Positions 60,873-64,000 of a stretch of 64,000 bases of DNA are shown piece by piece. How positions within the stretch are numbered: position 1 is the first letter of the stretch; each line of letters opens with the position of its first letter. Source of the DNA: Hypericibacter terrae (lineage in GTDB: Bacteria; Pseudomonadota; Alphaproteobacteria; Dongiales; Dongiaceae); contig NZ_CP042906.1 in the NCBI RefSeq assembly GCF_008728855.1, positions 5,113,001 through 5,177,000 of the forward strand, in the 5' to 3' direction. The notes below the pieces were generated by a model. It saw only the letters and a program-made list of their open reading frames with translations. It ran no database searches and was not told the DNA's origin. A program made the translations under genes and the position numbers.

Positions 60873-61364
60873 TCAGCTGACGACGCGCCAGCTGCCGTCG
60901 GCCTCGCGGCAGGCCGTGCCATGGGCGCTCTCGGGGCGGCCGTTCACGACGATCGTGGTCTGGTACTCGCGGCAGTACTGGCCGGAGGGCGCCTGATAGG
61001 TGCTCTGCGGCACGGTATAGCCGGAATTGCCGTTGTTCGGATTCTGCCAGGTGGCGTACCGGCCGTCGGGATAGCGCTCGAGCGCGTTCTGCTCGGCGCG
61101 ATTTGCCGACTGCTGATCGGCCTGGTCGAGGCCGCGACCGATCTGATTGCCGATGAAGCCGCCGATCACCACGCCCGCCGCGGTCGCGACCAGCTGCCCC
61201 GTGCCATGGCCGATATTCGAACCGGCCCAGCCGCCGAGGGCCGCACCGCCCAGCGTACCGATCGTTTCCTTGGTGCCGAGGCCCGTGCCGCCATAGCCGC
61301 CATTGGCGCAGGCGCCGAGCGTCGAGGCGAGCAGGATGACGGCGGTGATTTTCTTGAGGTTCAT
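60873..61364 (-). CDS. 17-kDa surface-antigen-like lipoprotein with glycine zipper
   Basis: The 163-residue precursor has a lipoprotein signal with lipobox LGAC (MNLKKITAVILLASTLGACA). The glycine-zipper segment (about 35-80, GTKETIGTLGGAALGGWAGS then GVVIGGFIGNQIG) and the C-terminal REYQTTIVVNGRPESAHGTACREADGSWRVV are the marks of the rickettsial 17-kDa antigen family. It is likely an outer-membrane lipoprotein. A GTTCA direct repeat (61480-61495) similar to that before the regulator operon lies upstream. Confidence 0.87.
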   Translation of the reverse strand: MNLKKITAVILLASTLGACANGGYGGTGLGTKETIGTLGGAALGGWAGSNIGHGTGQLVATAAGVVIGGFIGNQIGRGLDQADQQSANRAEQNALERYPDGRYATWQNPNNGNSGYTVPQSTYQAPSGQYCREYQTTIVVNGRPESAHGTACREADGSWRVVS

Positions 61365-61479
61365 GGTCGGCTCCATCTCCAGAGTGACAGGGAGCTGCCT
61401 TGCGGGTGTCGATCTCGATTCGCATTGCAGCCTGGCGCTCACTCTGCCCAAGCCCGACTGAACCGACTCTGATGGCGCC

Positions 61480-61495
61480 GTTCATCTGCCGTTCA
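61480..61495. promoter_or_regulatory. GTTCA direct repeat, 11-bp period
   Basis: GTTCA at 61480-61484 and 61491-61495 with context CCGTTCATCTGCCGTTCAG closely matches the minus-strand sequence before pepSY. An extra TGAAC lies at 61459-61463. It is 116-131 bp before the lipoprotein gene, in the 211-bp gap after the kinase gene. OmpR/PhoP-family regulators bind direct repeats of this period. Confidence 0.4.
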
Positions 61496-61575
61496 GGTTC
61501 GGGCCCCTTCCCCGAAGCTGCCGGGAGGCGAGAAAATAACAGCTATTTCAGTGGCGTAATGCCTGCGGATCGCTT

Positions 61576-62919
61576 TCAGGCGGCGTCGGCTGCAGGCAAG
61601 CTGAGGGTGGCGCGCAGCCCCCCGGTCGGCGAATCTCCGAGCTCGACCGAGCCGCCATAGAGCTCCGCGATCTCGCGCACGATGGCAAGGCCGTGGCCGC
61701 TGCCGGGCACGCTTTCATCGAGCCGGTTGCCGCGTTGGAAGACCTGATCGCGCTGGGCCTCCGGCAGACCCGGGCCGTCATCGTCGACGATGAGCTGAAT
61801 CCGGCTGCCGTCGCGCCGGCCCGCGATGAAGACCTGGCTCTTCGCCCATTTGCAGGCATTGTCCGCGAGATTGCCCAGCATCTCCTCGAGGTCCTGCCGT
61901 TCGCCGCGGAAGGCGAGATCGGCCGGCAGGCGCGTCTCGATCCGGATCTGCCGATCGATATGGATGCGCTCGAGCGTCCGGCGCAGATCCTCGGCGACCG
62001 TGCCGGCCTCCGTGCGCACGCCGAGCACGCGGGCCGCGGCCGCGGTCCGCGCGCGCGCCAGGTAATGATCGATCTGCTGGCGCATCGATGCCGTCTGCCG
62101 CTTGACGGTCTCGGCCAGCGGCCCTTCGGCGGCGCTGGATTCGTTGGTCAGGACCGACAAGGGCGTCTTCAGCGCATGAGCCAGGTTGCTCACTTGCGTG
62201 CGCGCGCGCTCCAAGACCGCGGCGTTATGGTCGATCAGCACATTGAGCTCGTTGGAGAGCGGCTCGATCTCGAGCGGGAACTCGCCCTCGAGCCGCTGGG
62301 CGCGGCCGGTGCGCACGGCGATGATGGCGCGACGGATCCGGCGCAGCGGCTGCAGGCCGAACCGGATCTGGATCAGCAGGGCCACGATCAGCCCCAGCCC
62401 CAGGAGGCCCAGCGACCAGATCAGCGTGGTGTTGAAGCTGCGCACCGCCGTATCGATCTCGCTGGTCTCGCCGGCGACACCGAATCTGAGACGATGGGTC
62501 GAGCCCGGCAGCGTGATCTCGCGCTCGACCAGCCGCAGCGGCTGATTGTCGGGGCCGATCACATCGTGGCGATAGGCCTCGGTCGTCGCGGTCTCGTCGC
62601 TCAGCGGCAGATCCTGGTCCCAGAGCGAGCGCGAGCGCAGCAGCGGCTTGCCGCCTTCGGCGATCTCCCAATACCAGCCGGAATAGGACTGGTCGAAGCG
62701 GGGCTCGCCGACGCTGCGTGTCAGTTGCGGCTGGCCCTCGGGAGTCAGTTCGGCGACCGCCACCAGGCTTTCGAGCAGCACCACGAGGCGAGCGTCGAAG
62801 CTGTTCTCGACCGTGTCCTCGAACAGGCGCGACAGCGTGAAGCCGCCTGCCAGCAGGGCCACCGCGATCCAGACGCCGGCGCCGACGATCAGGCGCAGCG
62901 CCAGCGAGCGCGCGGCCAT
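61576..62919 (-). CDS. Sensor histidine kinase, PhoQ/FeuQ-like
   Basis: The 447-residue protein has two membrane helices (about 8-30 and 165-187) around a periplasmic sensor domain, a HAMP-like segment, HisKA with the phospho-acceptor His in NLAHALKTPLSVL, and HATPase with NLADNACKWA, DDDGPGLP and GSGHGLAIVREI. It directly follows the response regulator (no base between stop and start) and is its partner. FeuQ-type kinases act in envelope or osmotic control; the signal here is unknown. Confidence 0.92.
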   Translation of the reverse strand: MAARSLALRLIVGAGVWIAVALLAGGFTLSRLFEDTVENSFDARLVVLLESLVAVAELTPEGQPQLTRSVGEPRFDQSYSGWYWEIAEGGKPLLRSRSLWDQDLPLSDETATTEAYRHDVIGPDNQPLRLVEREITLPGSTHRLRFGVAGETSEIDTAVRSFNTTLIWSLGLLGLGLIVALLIQIRFGLQPLRRIRRAIIAVRTGRAQRLEGEFPLEIEPLSNELNVLIDHNAAVLERARTQVSNLAHALKTPLSVLTNESSAAEGPLAETVKRQTASMRQQIDHYLARARTAAAARVLGVRTEAGTVAEDLRRTLERIHIDRQIRIETRLPADLAFRGERQDLEEMLGNLADNACKWAKSQVFIAGRRDGSRIQLIVDDDGPGLPEAQRDQVFQRGNRLDESVPGSGHGLAIVREIAELYGGSVELGDSPTGGLRATLSLPAADAA

Positions 62920-63591
62920 CTATTCGTCCTTGGCCGGCGGCGCCAGGCGGTAGCCGAGGCCCCGGACCGTGGCGATGTAATTGGCCCCGAGCTTCTTGCG
63001 CAGGCGGCCGACGAAGACCTCGATGGTGTTCGATTCGCGATCGAAATCCTGGTCGTAGATATGCTCGGTCAGCTCGGTGCGCGAGACGATCTTGCCCTGA
63101 TGGTGCATCAGATAATCGAGCAGCCGGAACTCCTGGGCCGTCAGCTTGATCGGCACCCCATCGACCGTGACGCGGCCGCTGCTGGAATTGATGCGCAGGC
63201 CCGCGCATTCGAGCTCGGCCGAAGCATGGCCCGCGGCGCGCCGGATGAGCGCGCGCAACCGCGCCAGCACTTCCTCCATCTGGAAGGGCTTGGTCACGTA
63301 ATCGTCGGCGCCGGCATCGAAGCCTGCGACCTTTTCGCTCCAGCGGTCCCGCGCGGTCAGGATCAGCACCGGCATGGTGCGACCGGCGCGCCGCCAGCGG
63401 GTCAGGACCGTGACGCCATCCACCACGGGCAGCCCCAGATCGAGCACCACCGCGTCATAGGGCTCGGTGTCGCCGAGGAAATGACCTTCCTCGCCGTCCT
63501 TGGCCAGGTCGACGGTATAGCTCGCTTCCGACAACGCTGCCTTCAGCTGCCGGGCCAGATCGGGATCATCTTCGACGACGAGGATTCGCAA
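62920..63591 (-). CDS. OmpR-family response regulator, PhoP/FeuP-like
   Basis: The 223-residue protein has a receiver (DD at 8-9, D51-region VVLDLGLP, Lys in VTKPFQ) and a winged-helix output domain with DRESNTIEVFVGRLRKKLG. The stretch GEEGHFLGDTEPYDAVVLD is especially close to FeuP of rhizobia. It lies 26 bp after the pepSY gene. It probably binds the GTTCA direct repeats before its own operon and before the lipoprotein gene (inference). Confidence 0.93.
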   Translation of the reverse strand: MRILVVEDDPDLARQLKAALSEASYTVDLAKDGEEGHFLGDTEPYDAVVLDLGLPVVDGVTVLTRWRRAGRTMPVLILTARDRWSEKVAGFDAGADDYVTKPFQMEEVLARLRALIRRAAGHASAELECAGLRINSSSGRVTVDGVPIKLTAQEFRLLDYLMHHQGKIVSRTELTEHIYDQDFDRESNTIEVFVGRLRKKLGANYIATVRGLGYRLAPPAKDE

Positions 63592-63617
63592 CGCTGTGAC
63601 TCACATGACGCGACGGG

Positions 63618-63932
63618 TCAGCCGCCGCCCTGGACATCGATGATCCGGCCGCTCTTGCCATCGACGCCGATATCCAGTGCCTGTCCGTCCTGGGTCAGGA
63701 ACCGGACCCGATAGACCCATTGGCCACCGAGATCGAGCAGCTGGGTATCGAGTACCTGGCCTTTGTACTTCTGGCGCACGGCCTTGAGGATGGCGCCGAG
63801 CGGCTTCACTTCGCCCGACTCGACGGCGGCCCTGGCCCGATCCTGTTCGCTGTCGGCAAAGGCGGGCGCGGCGCCGACGACCGTCAGCGCCAGGAGAAAG
63901 GCCAGACTCATGCGAAGAAAATGTCGGCGCAT
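63618..63932 (-). CDS. Secreted PepSY-domain protein
   Basis: The 104-residue precursor has a signal peptide (to about residue 26, LALTVVGAAPAFA-D) and one PepSY domain (AILKAVRQKYKGQVLDTQLL, then WVYRVRFLTQDGQALDIGVDGKSGRII). PepSY proteins are periplasmic and often found with PhoP/PhoQ-like pairs, where they may inhibit proteases or tune the kinase. It is the first gene of the three-gene operon. The ATG at 63932 follows GGGAG at a long distance; the frame continues to 63995 but that part holds the promoter. Confidence 0.88.
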   Translation of the reverse strand: MRRHFLRMSLAFLLALTVVGAAPAFADSEQDRARAAVESGEVKPLGAILKAVRQKYKGQVLDTQLLDLGGQWVYRVRFLTQDGQALDIGVDGKSGRIIDVQGGG

Positions 63933-63957
63933 GATGCGTGATTTACTCCCGGGAAGC

Positions 63958-63973
63958 TGAACCGGACATGAAC
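63958..63973 (-). promoter_or_regulatory. GTTCA direct repeat before the pepSY-regulator-kinase operon
   Basis: On the minus strand GTTCA begins at 63973 and again 11 bp later at 63962, within CCGTTCATGTCCGGTTCAG. It lies 26-41 bp before the pepSY start, suitable for autoregulation by the OmpR-type regulator. The window ends 27 bp further on. Confidence 0.45.
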
Positions 63974-64000
63974 GGGCCGCCCAGGCTGCGTTCAACTGGC

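Noticed and set aside
1-64000. CRISPR array, prophage, integrative element or tRNA genes
   Set aside because: No regularly spaced direct repeats, integrase, structural phage genes, conjugation genes or tRNA-like cloverleaf sequences were seen on either strand.

Overview
This is a GC-rich, densely packed bacterial chromosome segment with about 49 protein genes. Gene content points to an alphaproteobacterium, most likely of Rhodospirillales type: a FeuP/PhoP-like two-component system, a GbcA-like Rieske oxygenase with a DgcA-like flavoprotein, MatB/MatA, several sugar-acid dehydratases, DUF1289 and HrpB. That placement is inference from gene families; no rRNA or marker gene is present. I saw no tRNA, rRNA, CRISPR array, prophage or transposase.

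Layout. 1-2.4 kb: the 3' end of a GH15 glycosidase overlapping otsA, then a GST. 2.6-3.3 kb: a small His/Cys-rich protein under a 27-bp Fur/Mur-like palindrome. 3.3-9.5 kb: hrpB with an AraC regulator, and two MFS exporters. 9.6-12.7 kb: malonate activation and decarboxylation (matB, matA). 12.7-22.5 kb: an amino-acid-type ABC transporter whose ATPase lies on the opposite strand, an amidase, an AspA/AstE-type deacylase, a LysR regulator, RidA, a DHDPS/NAL-family aldolase and a SelA-like PLP enzyme; together these look like an uncharacterised pathway for an N-acylated amino or amino-sugar acid. 22.5-27 kb: a membrane hybrid histidine kinase, a NarL-type regulator and a single-domain receiver. 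27-43.5 kb: a sugar-acid catabolic island with a peptide-type ABC transporter, three enolase-superfamily dehydratases, three SDRs, an FAH-family hydrolase, two IclR regulators and a solute-binding protein without a signal peptide. A TTCCGG(T/C)ATT motif recurs in four promoter regions of this island and suggests a local IclR regulon. 43.5-47.7 kb: a ClC channel and a soluble PAS hybrid kinase. 48-55 kb: a Rieske oxygenase, a LuxR regulator, small envelope proteins, a DUF1289 protein, a GIY-YIG protein and a DgcA-like dehydrogenase. 55-59.7 kb: an ABC-F ATPase and an ALDH7/saccharopine-dehydrogenase pair suggestive of lysine catabolism. 59.8-64 kb: a peptidoglycan-binding Sel1 protein, a 17-kDa-antigen-like lipoprotein, and a pepSY-response regulator-kinase operon.

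Non-coding structure is unusually informative. Two identical 142-bp MITE-like elements, each with terminal inverted repeats and its own 9-10-bp target duplication, sit in the loops of terminal hairpins of GC-rich palindromic intergenic repeats. That repeat family has four recognisable copies (near 37.0, 39.4, 49.2 and 59.7 kb). Both solute-binding-protein genes of the ABC operons are followed, about 10 nt past the stop, by a strong hairpin that separates them from their permease genes.
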